A program made the position numbers and the translations under genes. A stretch of 64,000 bases of DNA from Peromyscus leucopus (Eukaryota > Chordata > Mammalia > Rodentia > Cricetidae). Positions 46,401 through 57,505 of the stretch are shown here, one piece after another. The notes beneath the pieces are model-generated. The model searched no databases, was not told the DNA's origin, and saw only the letters and a program-made list of their open reading frames with translations. How positions within the stretch are numbered: position 1 is the stretch's first letter; each line of letters starts with the position of its first letter. Location: assembly GCF_004664715.2 (NCBI RefSeq), contig NC_051064.1, positions 115,058,240 through 115,122,239 of the forward strand, given 5' to 3'.

Positions 46401-49400
46401 ACAGTGACAATATAGGCCTTGAGATTATACAGACATGAACAAACAAAAGCTAGAGTTGAGAGGTTTTGAACAGAGCACTGAATATTCTTCATATCAAAAA
46501 GGTTCATGTCTATAAGGAGTTTGGTGAGCGGTGACTCTATATTTGGTGTAGACCTGGAGTCGGGAATTTAAAATGAAATTAGGAATCCAGCAAGTCAGAA
46601 AAAATGAATCAGAGAGAAAAAATCAGATTAATAATTAGATCCTTCTTCATCACTTCTCACCATTATCTAAGTCTGAATTATAGATTATGATTTAGAAATA
46701 GCATACTAAAACTCTCCTATTTTTTATCTAGTATGTGATGGTATATCCTGAACATAGGACATAGAACAAATTACTTAAAAATACCATCTTGGTTAAGTAC
46801 CCTGAAATTGCTCCCTGTTTAGTTATAGGTAACTATCTCCAAATTTTTTTAGTTACCTGTGCCCCTGTTACCTTCATAGCCTCATCTCCTAATGTTCACC
46901 TTCTCCATCTCATCTATTTACACATCCATATAGATGAGTTCAGCCTTCATATTTTTCCTCTAGTTGTTTCTTCTTACAGAATAATGTAAATTCAACTAAC
47001 TTTCCTTATCTCCTTCAATTCTACATTCAAATCTCACTTCCTCATAAGTATTACCTTGATAATCATCCTGAAGCATACAACCTGCCTGCCTCACTCAACT
47101 GGGGGTCACTATTTCCCTACCAGTTTAACTTTGCTTCCTTTCTTATTAGTCTCATTTTTACCTATTGTGCAACTGTATTATTATGCTGTTCTATATCTCT
47201 ATATCTGTATCATGGCATGATCTTTACCCAACCCATCATAACTGCTTTTCCACACCTGTCTAGGCCTACTATTCCAGGGAGGTAGACTCTTAAATTGTAA
47301 CAAGCTTCAGATGAGTCAGCATTGCTAACTAGGTATGTACAATCCAAGTTTTCTCAGTGATAAGATTTGTAACTCATGTTTCAGGTGAACTATTCTCATG
47401 GAAATGTGTTTGGATGTGGATTATGAGTATGATAGCATCCGTTCTGATAGCCTTCATTGTGACTTACTGTGTTCAGCAATATCTCATATATGGTAAGTAG
47501 GTTTGTGTTGTGGAACGAAAGTAGAAGAAGGGGAATTAGCTAAAGCTATTCAGTCATTGCTTCCCAAGTCAGTCTGCCAAGGAAATCCTAAACTCTCCAG
47601 TCACATGTTATGTAGGGATCATGTGGGATCTTACCCACTTCTTAGTCCTATATTCTCTGCTTCTGCTGGTAGAGTTTCTCACAATATTGTTTACAAAAGC
47701 TGGTGCTGCCTTTACTTTCATCAAGTTGAAACACCTTTTACCTGTGTTGGTTGATTTCCAAGCTGACCAGGGAGATATAAAGGTGCAACTAGTGTATGTC
47801 CCACACTGGAGTAAGCCACTCAGTAGTATCCATTTTTTGATTATTTGGACTCTAGCAATTAACTGTCTACCCATGATCTTGTGAGTAATCCTGAATAAAC
47901 TCATTTGTTCACTAATCACTTATGTGGAATCTTCTTTCTGTCATGAGTGGCCTGTTCAAGTGAATAAATTTTTGTTTTTTGTCTGCTCAGAAATTGTTGG
48001 GGAGGAGTTGCTGTCTAGTGCATACAGTGTACAATTTAAGGTTGATTTATCTAATTGTGATCAGTCTGAGGGTAAGGCATCTGTGCAGGTCAATCTCAAT
48101 ATCAATAACATCACCCATGTGATATGGAATGATGAGCTTCTTTTCTGTAGTGAAAGTTGTGTGTTCACTATGAAGAGTTATAAATCATGAAACCAAGACT
48201 GAGATATCTGAGAGAATTTTGGGGGAAGGATGTTCTTACATGTGGACATCTCTCTTTACATGGCACCAGGTGGAATGCTTCATTGATGAATGGGATCTGC
48301 TTCATGTTGAGTATTGAGAAGCACCCCAAATGCCTGGTGGACTATATATTGCAGTCTCTGAAAGTGACATAGACTTCTTTCATAAGAAAGCTCTGTCAGC
48401 ATTCATATGCCTTTTCTGTGAGTGATAAGACATTGAACTGAGGCTCATCTGTCTGCCCAGAAGTAATTTTCTCACATGAGTGAGGTATGACTATACAAAA
48501 AGATATAAGGATGTTGCTCTCCTCCACACAAGTCTTTGATTTGACAAGAAAAGAGAATCAAAGGGAGGATGAGAAGATATCAATGTGCAATTTCCTATAG
48601 CTGGAAGCAGGGAATGAGTTAGATCTTTGCTGAGGAGCTCTCCCTCAGAACAAAAAAACTTAGAAGTCACTGTAAAAAAAATCAAAAGATGAGGAAAAAA
48701 GTCATGAGGTAACAGTGATAGAATATATGCATCAAGTATGATTTCAATATCATGGAAAGGAAAGGCAACAAAATTATGATCAGCTGAAATCTGTATAGCT
48801 TAAAATTGGGAAGACTTTAAAACATACAAACAAAAACTGAGTTTCTCAGAACCTGGATTGTGAAACTGCAGGATATGGAAGCAGATGGGACCAATATAAG
48901 TTTCACAGTACTAGAGAAACAGTAATGTAACTATCCATCCTGCATAACATGAGGTGATATAAGGACATCAGTCTGGATGGATTGACTCACAGGAGACACT
49001 GGAAACACTTAACAGTCTTAAGACAAGATTCCCTTAAGTATCAAGGATTCATGTAGTCAGAAGTTTTCTTTGGTCCCTCCCAGCCCTGCAGCCTTATAGC
49101 TGCTTATAAAATAATCATTCAGAGGCTTAATATTATTTACAAATGCTATGGCCTATGATAGGCCTCTTGCTAGCTAGCCCTTATATCTTAAATTAACCCA
49201 TTTATATTAATCTATATTTTGCCATGTGTTCCAAGGCTTTACTGGTCTGCTGGCATGTTGCTCCTTGGTTGGCAGGCTGGTATCTCTCCCACCTCTGCCT
49301 TTCTTCTTCCTGTCTTTCTCTTGGATTTTCTGCCTAGCTATAACCTGACTTGCCATAAATCAGAGCAGCTTCTTTATTAACAAATCATAGCAACACATAT

Positions 49401-52400
49401 TCACAGCATACAGAAAGACATCCCACAGCACTTCCCCTTTTCTGTCTAATTAAAAAGGAAGATTTTAACTTTAACATAGTAAAATTACATATAAGAGAAC
49501 AGTTATCAAGTAAAAATTATAGTTACATTATCTTGTCTATTTGTATTTGAAAAAATTAAATACTCTATCATCTATCCTATATTGGTGAGTCTAAAGTTTC
49601 ATAAATAATTTATCTTTTGTCATAACCAAGGAAAATTATAATAATAATTATCTAGTCTTCAACTACATCAAAGACCCCAGAAGGATACAATATTACCTAA
49701 GTAAACAGGAAGAACATTGTAAGCAACTTCCAAAAATCTAGAATGACAGAGACAGCTAGCCGCCTGGACAGTCACCCAAAGGTCCTCTGCAAGGTTGGGG
49801 CATCCATCTTGAGACAATAGGCCTACAGTCTCTTGTAGACATTTTAGTGAAGCAGGAAATTTTAAGGACTATTCCATCCATTCTGGCAAAGTTCATCAGT
49901 CGCTTCTCCCTGTGTCCTGTAGAATGTCTGGCAACTTCTTTTACAAAGTAGGAACCTTAAGGACCATGTCACCCTGTTTTGGCAAAGTTTAGTGGTCATT
50001 TTGCCATGGGTCCTGCATGTCCAGGTTATACAACATACTGTCAAGTAATCCAGGCAAGAGCAGTTTCTGGCCCAAATGACTAACTTTTGCCATAAACAAA
50101 GCAAAATCCATATGGAGTTTCTTAGATCCTCATCATCTTCTCTGAAGTAGATGAAGTAGATTGGTGCTGCCAGGAGCAGATATATCTCAAATGTCCAGAA
50201 AAGCCAAATCTCTTACAACATTTTAAATGCCATGTTCTGTAGGTCTTTGAAGTATTTGAAGATTACCTGCCTAATTGAAATGTATCCATGTATACTTAGA
50301 AAACTTAACCAACAAGACTGTAAGTTTGATTATCATAGATGACAAATTATTAATCTGTAGTTCTCAATTATACATTACAAATTATTAATCTGTAGTTCTC
50401 AATTATACATTACAATTTTAAATGAGTTTCATAAACATAATACCTTAAACAAGAATAGAAATATATATAGTATGACAAAATTAACTAAATTTGTATCAAT
50501 AAACCAAAATCCATAGCAATGTAAAACATTTTAAACAAGTTGTTGCTCTTTCAGTGATCTACTCTTCCATCCTATCATATCTATATCCTACATCTATATT
50601 ATCTATAATATCCTCTTTCTTTTTTTAGAAAGAGATTGACTATGACCAACAACAATTTGTAACCAAACCCAAATAAGGACAAGCATCCATAATCCATTCT
50701 TGGGAATTTGGGTGTAGTGTTCTAGGCTACTCTCTGCTGATTGGTGGTGCTAGTAGTCCTATGAAGACAGAAAGAATATTTTAGAGTTATGGTCAAGTCC
50801 TGACTTGAATAGTCTATGAGGCTGTATTCTCTAAACCAGTTGCCTTGAATCTTTTCTGGATGCAGGATCATCTGGAGACCTCTAAGGGGTTTTTCCTTGA
50901 TAGAACCATATTGATCTGGTAGGAATTCACAGCTTCTCATCTTCTGTGGAAACAAAAGCAGAACCTCTTTTCCAAAGCAACATATCCTTAGACAAATTTT
51001 GAAGTCAAAATACCTTTAAAGTACATATATTTGTTTAATTCAGCAGCCTTTACAATCACATGTCTTTCAGCAGTTAAAAATCCCAAAGACCTGCCTCAAA
51101 TGAATGTACCAGGCTGGGCTGACTCTCCACGGGAGACCTTGCCTTGGAGGAGGTGGGAATGGGGGGTGGTTTGGGGAGGGAAGGTTGGGAAGTGGGAGGA
51201 GGGAGGACAGGGGAATCTGTGGTTGATATGTAAAATGACCAGAAAAACTATTATATAAAATAAAATGAAAAAATCTCAAAGACAATATAATCCAGATTCT
51301 CTGTGTGATTTCCATCTTTACATGGCTTATTACGTTATTTTACTGTCCCTTTAAAGACTCGATTTTTTAAAACTATTTCTTTATATAACTGCATATACTC
51401 CTTTTCCTCTCTCTTCCAAGACTACATACATTTTTATTTACACTGTAAACCACTTAGAGTTTTATTCTACCTGAATCTGTCTTATTATGAATCTATAATC
51501 CTTCTCTGACAAGGAGAGATTTTAAACTGCTAAGCTGCATGGCTAGGACTAACAGCAGGCTTGGCTGCTTACTGCACCCATATCAGCTTCCCAACATGGT
51601 GGAGGTATGCCTACCACCAACTCCAGGAAGCAGTGGGTCTATACTTCCCACTAGCAGCATGTCATTCCTTACATTTTTTGGAAGTTGCTTGTTTGCACTT
51701 CCTGTTTAACTAAGTAATATTATTTCCTTCTTGGGTCTCTGAGTCAGTTGAAGATAAGATAGTTATAGTTTTCTTTGTTAATAAATTCAGAAAAGAAACT
51801 CACTAAAGAGGTGTAAAGTGTATAAGTTTGAAAGACATCAAAAGATAGTTTTTGATTGGTAATACAAGTTAGGATAGAAAGTGAATTAGGTACATTTTGG
51901 ACTCACCAAAATAGGATAGATAATGGAATATTTTTGCTGAATTTCTCAAATACAAATGGACTAGACATCGTTGATGTATTTATTGCCTGTATGTATTATA
52001 TAAAGTTATTGTACTTATTATATATAGTTTTTCTTATATTAGTTATAACCTTTTTTAGAAAAAAAGGGGAAATGTGGTGATATTTTATTTGTGCTCTAAC
52101 AAATAAAGCTTGTCTAGTGACCAGAGGAAAAATCCAGCCACTATAATAAATATAGAGGTCAGGCAGTGGTAGCACATGTCTTTAATCCTAACATTTGAGA
52201 GGCAGAGCTTCATCTGGATCTCTGTGAGTTCAAGGCTACACTGGAACAGAGCCAGGTGTAGTGACACATGCCTTGAATCCTAGCACTAATTAAACATAGA
52301 GGTCTGGAGGGCTGTACAGACAGACAGGAAGTGATAGAGCTAGGCATGAAGAGGAAGTGATGTAGCTAGGTAGAGAGAAAAAGTAAGATGGCAGGACACA

Positions 52401-55400
52401 GAAAGGTATATAAGGCATGAGTATACAGGAACTATCTCTCTTGGGTGGATGATTTCCTAGTGGTAAGAAGTTGTGGCTGGCTTGTTCTGTCCCTCTGATC
52501 TTTCAGGTTTCACCCCATTATCTTAATCCAGGTTAATAAAACCATTTAGCAATTTTTGTTACAGATTGGAAGACAATAGAAGAAGGATAGGTATCACCAA
52601 GGGAATTTGGAATACAGGAGGTGGTATCAGTACCCTGTTTACCAGGCTGGTTAGAATCTGGTTGCAGAAAACTCAAGGAAAAAGTTAACTCTGCTTCTGG
52701 TATGGAACTTCAGCAGCTTGGCTGAGCCCCATAGTGGGATGTGATCTTTGTGAGGTAGAAGAGGTTTTGACAGATTTAGATGACTTAAATTGGTAATTAA
52801 ATTGGGTTGTTAAAGGGCTAATGCAATGCAGATGTGATAAACACATGAAGTTGTATACAAAAAGGTCTGCTATGTTCACTCAAAGTCAAATGTGACAACT
52901 GGAATGCTTAGGGAAATTTTCATCAAAATATCAAATGCTATATACCTGTGAGTTTCTAGAAGGCTTAAAAGCCCGAGAAAAAGTTCATTCGAGGCATAGA
53001 TGATAAAGCAGCAGATGAAAATTATTGAGGTTGTTATAGAGAAGGGCAATTATCTCTGCCTCAATATGTGATGTATGTTTATCCCATGAAGTAAGTAAAC
53101 TACAAGTGAAGAGTCTCATCAGCCATCTTTCAATAACCAGATATGGTTGATGAAGAAATGGGTTTATGTTGCTGATTAAGAACTAGTCAGAGGCAGGGAG
53201 CCAGCTGCAGCACAGGAGGCTACATATTACCCTGTTTGTTCTTCCGTAAGCATGAACCATGATGAGCAGCACAAAATGGCACAGGTTGGGGACTACCTAG
53301 ACTAGAAAGATCCACAGGATCCCTGCAAAAACAGCAACCCAGGATGTGGGGACAGATGGCTTATGGGATATGATTGGATTGTTTAGGGCTGGATGGGTAG
53401 TCTCTCCTATATATGTATTTGTACCAACATTATTTTTTGTAATGAAATAATTAATACAAATGATGGGATCTTTTCATGCAGTATTTCATCCCAGCTCATG
53501 TTCTCTATGTGTTCTTTTGGCTCACTAGAAGCAATTGACTTTTGCTTGAAGTGGACAGTAGTGAGCCTTTAAAGAACCTGTCTACCCTCTGTAAAAGAAA
53601 TTTGATTTTGTAAGGCTAACTCACAAGTGTCTCACAGATGTTTGGAAAAACATCTGTGAAAACAACAGTTAAGGAACTTTTTGCAAGTCCCCATGTGTAA
53701 GTAAAAACCAATAAGAGGACACTGCTAGGAGCCAAAATCATATATTGTCATGGGAGAAATAACTCTTTAGGAAGCTGCTGGAGCCAATGAAGTCCTAAGT
53801 CCTCACAAATGACAAAGGCTATATATACTGCTGTTGATTATGTCAAAACTATATGATAATGCCTGTTGCTAAAGACACTACACCCTTTGACTATCTAACA
53901 TAAAAATCAGAAGAGGACATAGATGGAAGCTCCCTCCCTGACTGCTGGGTTTCATAGCACCAGACAATGCTATGTCAACTACTACTGTTTTGATAAACAG
54001 TTGTGAAGTGCCTACTAAATTGTATTCTAAACATGAGTGTTTCTACCCATAGAGTACTTATGCTATTAGAATGGAGAGGAAATTTCTCTTTTGCATTCCC
54101 CATGTAGACTTGTAAGTAGCCAAGCTCTAAGAATAAGTGACTTTTGCTGTAACATAGCGACCCAAATTTCAGCCATAATGAAAAAATAATAGACATTTAT
54201 ACAACTTTCTCCAAAGTTTAGAAAATGTCATAATAGTGCATCAAAAGAATATAAGGACTGAAAGAAGGAGTGGAGTGTTCTATGGATATCTCCTTCAATT
54301 AGAAACCTTTTTTTTTTCCTGGAGAGTGAAGGAAGGCTCATAACACTTAGGAAGACAAGGAAATTTAAAAGGACCAGGAATCTCAGACAACTTACAAATT
54401 TCACAATTCTCATCATCATTATTGGTTATAATATTAGTAAACAAATTCTGGGGAGAAGATATTTTCAGTGGAAGTTGCTTATAAGTTAAGCAAAGAGCTC
54501 CAGGGAAGCAACTTTCATGACTTGCCATTCATACTGGGAAAGATCTTTTCGTTATACCCTGAGTCAACCATGTTCCTGCAAGTAATGCCAGGAAACTCAC
54601 TAGTCCATCAAACTGGACCTGGTGAAATACTTTCTTTGTTCTGTTATAGATGTCATATCTGGGATTGTTATTTGTCACTTTTCACCATGACAAATCATAA
54701 AGTAATATACCTCAGAAACCTAAATTAGAACTTTATATGCCCCAGTATTACTGGTACTGGGTGTTACACCCAGAGACTCCAAGTCACCATACAACTGAGA
54801 TAACTTGTGCATCTCAATTTATTGTAGCCCTACTCACAATTGCCAAGTATGAAATCAGTTTTAATGTCTGTGAACAAAGGAGCAGGTAAAAATATATGAG
54901 AATGTGGTATTCATTCGTGTTGGAGTTTTATTCTGTTATAAATAACAGAATTGTCAGTGAATAAACCAGGAAACTGATATTTTTAACTGACATAATTCAG
55001 AAATCATACATATATCACAATTTTCCTCATTTGTGGATTGTAGAGTTTACATAGATACAAGAAACATTTTAAATATGTGCAAGGTGAATGGAAAAGCAAG
55101 ATTATCTGGGAAGGAGATCCTAAATTGAAGCAGAGGCAAAAATCGGGGGGGGGGGGGAGGACGACGACGACAATATGATCACTTTCCTGTGGTTCTGTTT
55201 AGTCTCAATCCCAATGATGCCCCACCTTAAAAAAGCTATCCCTTTACTCCTGCCATCTTATATTCTATTTCTGAAACTTTCCCTTTTATAATGAATACAA
55301 AGGAGAAAGCATTAAAAATAGCCCTTACACTTATACCCTGATATTCCCCTCTATATTGATTTCCACATTATCCTGGAAATAGTTCCTCTTAAACGGAAGG

Positions 55401-57098
55401 GGGAAGTTATATAATTATATTATAATCTCAAAAATTAAAAGAAAAAAATTTAAATTGAAACTTTAAAACACACACACACACACAACCCACAATAACTCTT
55501 GCTTTCTTGATACATTTTTTTCAAATGTAGCATGTCTCCATACAAATGTCAAATGATAATAACATTTTTTTCTTTAGGTATCTGCTCTGAGAGATTTTCT
55601 TATTTGTTAAAGGGCTCAGTGCTACTCATGACTTCAGTGCTTGCAATTATGGGAGTAATGCTCATTTTACATCGAGAACAAAGAGGTATGTAAGCAAGAG
55701 GCTGGTCCCATCCTGTAAAAATCTTCTTCAAATAGTACATTAAAACATTTAACAAAAGAGGAGTAATTGTTACTTGAATTTGAAATATAGGGTCAATAAA
55801 TAGGCCATGAGAACACATGTCAAAATATCTAGATTCCAGAGTTTAAATTTAATACACTTTAATAGCAGATGCAGCTGTTTATTCTGTTCTAAGATAAAGC
55901 ATTTCATTCAAATTCACAGTGGATTTTTTCCTGAAACGCTCTAACTCCCACATCTTTTTTTAAGGAGCTTGCCAGGCAAAGATTCTCCTTCCTGTCTTTA
56001 GCATTAGGCCATAAGAACTTCATCTGGGAAAATATCCATTCTATATCTGGGAGGAAAAAAGAGAAGTTCTAAAGAACCCAAACTGGCATACTCTGTTGGC
56101 TCTGTACTTCTGTCCAATCATATTTCCACAGATCTGCCCATGCTTCATCAAACAGAAACATAAAAATGGATATTCATCCTGAGTCATGGATCTTCATTCT
56201 AAAGGCTGCTCTTTCATATAGAAATTAGGTGAAATAAATCTGTTATTCTTTTCTCCTATGAATCTGTCTCTTTTGATTTCCTTTCAGAGCTAGCCAGAAA
56301 CTTGTGGAGGGACAAGGAAACTATTCTCACTTGAAGTTTTTTAGAAGGATGCATTGAATGAATCTCTGTGTCCTACACTGGTGGGTACATGTGTGGGTGG
56401 ATGGGGAGGAACCAAACTTCCTTCTTCACAAGGATCTAGACTGTCAATGAGTCAGTGGGTCTTGAGCAGATAGTCTGGTGAGGGAGGAAATAGTATAGAC
56501 ATTATCAGGGAAGATGTATAGTAGCTAGGATATGAAGACAGAAAGATGAGGATAGAGAGAGCATGCTTCCAAGGGAATATAATGTTTGACCATTGTAAGA
56601 TCTCTTCCATTTCACAGATCCTGATAATCTAAGCATGTTCTGTTTTATTATACTATGTATGGTCCAGAACTCTTGAAGAGCCTCTGCACTAAATAAAACA
56701 TAAAAACATGATCTATCCATGTGCTCTTCAGACAGACTCTTAAGAGCAAGAGCCAGGCTACTTGAGGGGAATGGGTACCTGTCTCCTCTTAACCTCTCCT
56801 AGGCTTGACACAAACATGCTCATCTCCAAAATCAAGTAGGTCAAATTTCTTCTAGATTGTTCTTGTACATGTAGGAGGCATGGAGCAACAGGAACCTGAA
56901 AAGCAAAGCTATCTTTCATGTGTAATCTAGCCTTGCTCTCAGCTGCAACTGTCCTCACTCTTTCCTTTTTTTCCAGTCACAGTTTCAGATCCTCGTTTTG
57001 AATTGGACACTTTGTGGTTAGAAGATATTAGTGTGATCCTGTGTATGCTGATAGGGTACATCATCAAGCTTCTTTCATTTATTTACTTCAGACTATAA
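40388..57098 (+). CDS. Skint: Skint-family gene B (leader, IgV, IgC, 3 TM exons, early stop)
   Basis: Proposed join: 40388-40463, 42711-43058, 45005-45286, 47385-47492, 55578-55685 and 56977-57098. All introns are GT-AG and phase 1, and the frame is open to TAA at 57096-57098. The product is about 347 residues: signal peptide, IgV, IgC and three membrane helices. Motifs [37 protein letters not shown] and [13 protein letters not shown] place it in the large Skint subgroup that starts 'FTVTG', not with gene A. Related mouse proteins, as I recall, carry two more membrane exons after this point. Here the stop falls two codons after the last helix and an AATAAA follows at 57284. It may be a natural three-helix form or a truncated gene. 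Intron 4 (8.1 kb) is swollen by two ERV pieces. Confidence 0.82.
41070..42240 (-). repeat. L1 ORF2/3' UTR remnant, minus strand, in gene B intron 1
   Basis: 'ggattacctcactcagaatg', 'aataatattccactgtatgg', 'cctctgggtatatgctcaag' and 'gagaattctctgtttagatc' are antisense L1 ORF2 3' landmarks. Confidence 0.7.
42711..43058 (+). CDS. Skint: Gene B exon: IgV domain
   Basis: This 348-bp exon has acceptor tccttcacag and donor G|gtaggc, phase 1, exactly the length of gene A's IgV exon. V-set landmarks are [10 protein letters not shown] (Cys), IRWFRN (Trp) and [10 protein letters not shown] (D-x-G-x-Y-x-C). The sequence between them ([19 protein letters not shown]) is nearly invariant across Skints as I recall them. 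One sequon (NVT) is present. There are no stops. Confidence 0.94.
43060..45000. other. Gene B intron 2, no further gene seen
   Basis: A/T-rich, with an L1-like C-rich patch near 44220-44330. No exon was recognised between the IgV and IgC exons. Confidence 0.4.
45005..45286 (+). CDS. Skint: Gene B exon: IgC-like domain
   Basis: This 282-bp exon has acceptor gttgtcaactag and donor G|gtaaaa, phase 1 at both ends, equal in length to the gene A counterpart. It encodes [31 protein letters not shown] and later [18 protein letters not shown]. The [10 protein letters not shown] core and the two cysteines define the Skint/butyrophilin C domain. Sequons are NMT and NVT. The open frame runs on either side of the exon, but the splice sites and paralogy fix its ends. 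Confidence 0.93.
45445..45880 (+). repeat. Mid-repetitive rodent element (copy 2)
   Basis: 'tttctgttactgtcataaaa', 'cttggaggcaggaactgaag' and 'ggcttgttcacaatggcttt' match the element at 23740. Confidence 0.5.
45900..47380. other. Remainder of gene B intron 3, nothing recognised
   Basis: No repeat core or exon was identified. The short frames lack splice support. Confidence 0.35.
47385..47492 (+). CDS. Skint: Gene B exon: first transmembrane segment
   Basis: This 108-bp exon has acceptor tgtttcag and donor G|gtaagt, phase 1. It encodes [20 protein letters not shown] followed by more hydrophobic residues and the end CVQQYLIYG. The (D/G)-x-LFSWK start and QQ-L-I-(H/Y)-G end are features I recall in the first membrane exon of the mouse 'FTVTG' Skints. 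Confidence 0.88.
47930..48420 (+). pseudogene. Unidentified pseudogene-like stretch
   Basis: Longer open segments than usual occur in adjacent frames (an 88-codon frame to 48190, a 61-codon one to 48372, and a third frame with DLLHVEY and [20 protein letters not shown] separated by a stop). The pattern resembles a frameshifted processed sequence, but I do not recognise the parent and it could be an unknown repeat. Confidence 0.2.
49052..49430 (-). mobile_element. LTR (family B) of a minus-strand ERV
   Basis: Bounded by tgtagtcag... and ...tcccacagca. Immediately right is 'cttccccttttctg', a polypurine tract on the minus strand, so this is a 3' LTR with internal sequence to its right. It shares 'cagaggcttaatattattta' and 'aacacatattcacagcatac' with the other family B LTRs. 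Confidence 0.78.
49431..51065 (-). mobile_element. ERV internal 3' region, minus strand
   Basis: The sequence parallels 58190-59800 in the same orientation ('gacagctagccgcctggaca' against 'aacagctggctgcctggaca'; the 'tgtaaaacattttaaac' block). No open frame of note. A 35-bp tandem duplication lies at 50342-50411. The right edge is uncertain. Confidence 0.65.
50342..50411. repeat. 35-bp tandem duplication within ERV
   Basis: Two identical 35-bp units ('acaaattattaatctgtagt...') side by side. Confidence 0.92.
51091..51268 (+). mobile_element. Short L1 3' insertion with target duplication
   Basis: L1 3' terminus ('ctctccacgggagaccttgc', 'ggttgatatgtaaaatgacc', A-rich tail) flanked by 15-bp repeats at 51076-51090 and 51269-51283 (aaaaatcccaaagac / aaaaatctcaaagac, one mismatch). 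Confidence 0.85.
51600..52072 (+). mobile_element. ERV internal 3' end, plus strand
   Basis: It is the reverse complement of 58190-58600: 'tttgaaagacatcaaaagat', 'tggactagacatcgttgatg' and so on. It ends with a polypurine tract (gaaaaaaaggggaaa) at the LTR. Confidence 0.75.
52073..52563 (+). mobile_element. ERV LTR (family A), plus strand, with B1-like segments
   Basis: Starts tgtggtgata right after the polypurine tract and ends ...tttttgttaca, 491 bp. It contains AATAAA-like 'aacaaataaagcttg' near its start and two B1-derived stretches (about 52150-52290: 'aggcagtggtagcacatgtc', 'gatctctgtgagttcaagg', 'gccaggtgtagtgacacatg'). The minus-strand LTR at 57506-58180 is a homologue. Confidence 0.8.
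52565..55570. other. Rest of gene B intron 4, mostly unassigned
   Basis: No exon was recognised. A G14 run with (GAC)n sits at 55144-55171 and a short (AC)n at 55468-55485. Part of 53190-53500 looks repeat-derived, but I cannot place it. Confidence 0.35.
55578..55685 (+). CDS. Skint: Gene B exon: second transmembrane segment
   Basis: This 108-bp exon has acceptor ttttttctttag and donor G|gtatgt, phase 1. It starts [18 protein letters not shown] and continues as a hydrophobic run to MLILHREQR. The C-S-(Q/E)-R head and M-L-I-L-H-x-(K/E)-Q-R tail are recognisable in Skint second membrane exons. It follows an 8.1-kb intron containing two endogenous retrovirus pieces. Confidence 0.86.
56977..57098 (+). 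CDS. Skint: Gene B exon: third transmembrane segment with stop
   Basis: Acceptor cttttttttccag (ending 56976) is followed by a phase 1 frame encoding [20 protein letters not shown], a hydrophobic helix and ...YFRL, then TAA at 57096-57098. Directly after the stop is G|gtaaat, a good donor that would also preserve phase 1 (exon 56977-57099, 123 bp). In the mouse relatives I recall, this point reads RL-E and splicing continues. One codon change to TAA would therefore explain the stop. If the exon is instead terminal, the 3' UTR could end after AATAAA at 57284. Confidence 0.8.
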
Positions 57099-57283
57099 GG
57101 TAAATAGGATGGGAATGGTGGAAACTCAGAAAATTTGATTTATGTGACTGATACTCAGATGTCTAGAAGGTGAACTTTCCACGTCTTTTATCTTAGTAAC
57201 TACAAGAAAAGCCTTAAATAGAAGCATGGAGGGAGAGTTTGGTCCTCTCACCAAAGGGGTTGCAACCACAACTCATAGAGTCA

Positions 57284-57289
57284 AATAAA
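57284..57289 (+). promoter_or_regulatory. Possible polyadenylation signal for gene B
   Basis: AATAAA lies 186 bp after the in-frame stop of gene B and before the ERV LTR that starts at 57506. Its position fits a short 3' UTR if the 56977 exon is terminal. A single hexamer is weak evidence. Confidence 0.35.
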
Positions 57290-57505
57290 CATGGTTTTTC
57301 TCAGTCCTTTGACACAAAGTATTTGATACATTTATTGAAATCTTTTTTAAGACTCAGAGGAACAAAATAATCAAAACAACAGTTCTGCAACTTTGTAAAA
57401 TTCAATCCTTGGTTTCCTACACATGCATCCATAGATATTGTTAATTAGAAGCACATAGGAGCTAATGTGAAGAGAGCCCATGAAGGGTAAGATAAAATAC
57501 CTGTC

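Noticed and set aside
55144..55171. G14 run followed by (GAC)n as a possible G-quadruplex or regulatory site
   Set aside because: A single homopolymer run in an intron; probably slippage, with no supporting context.
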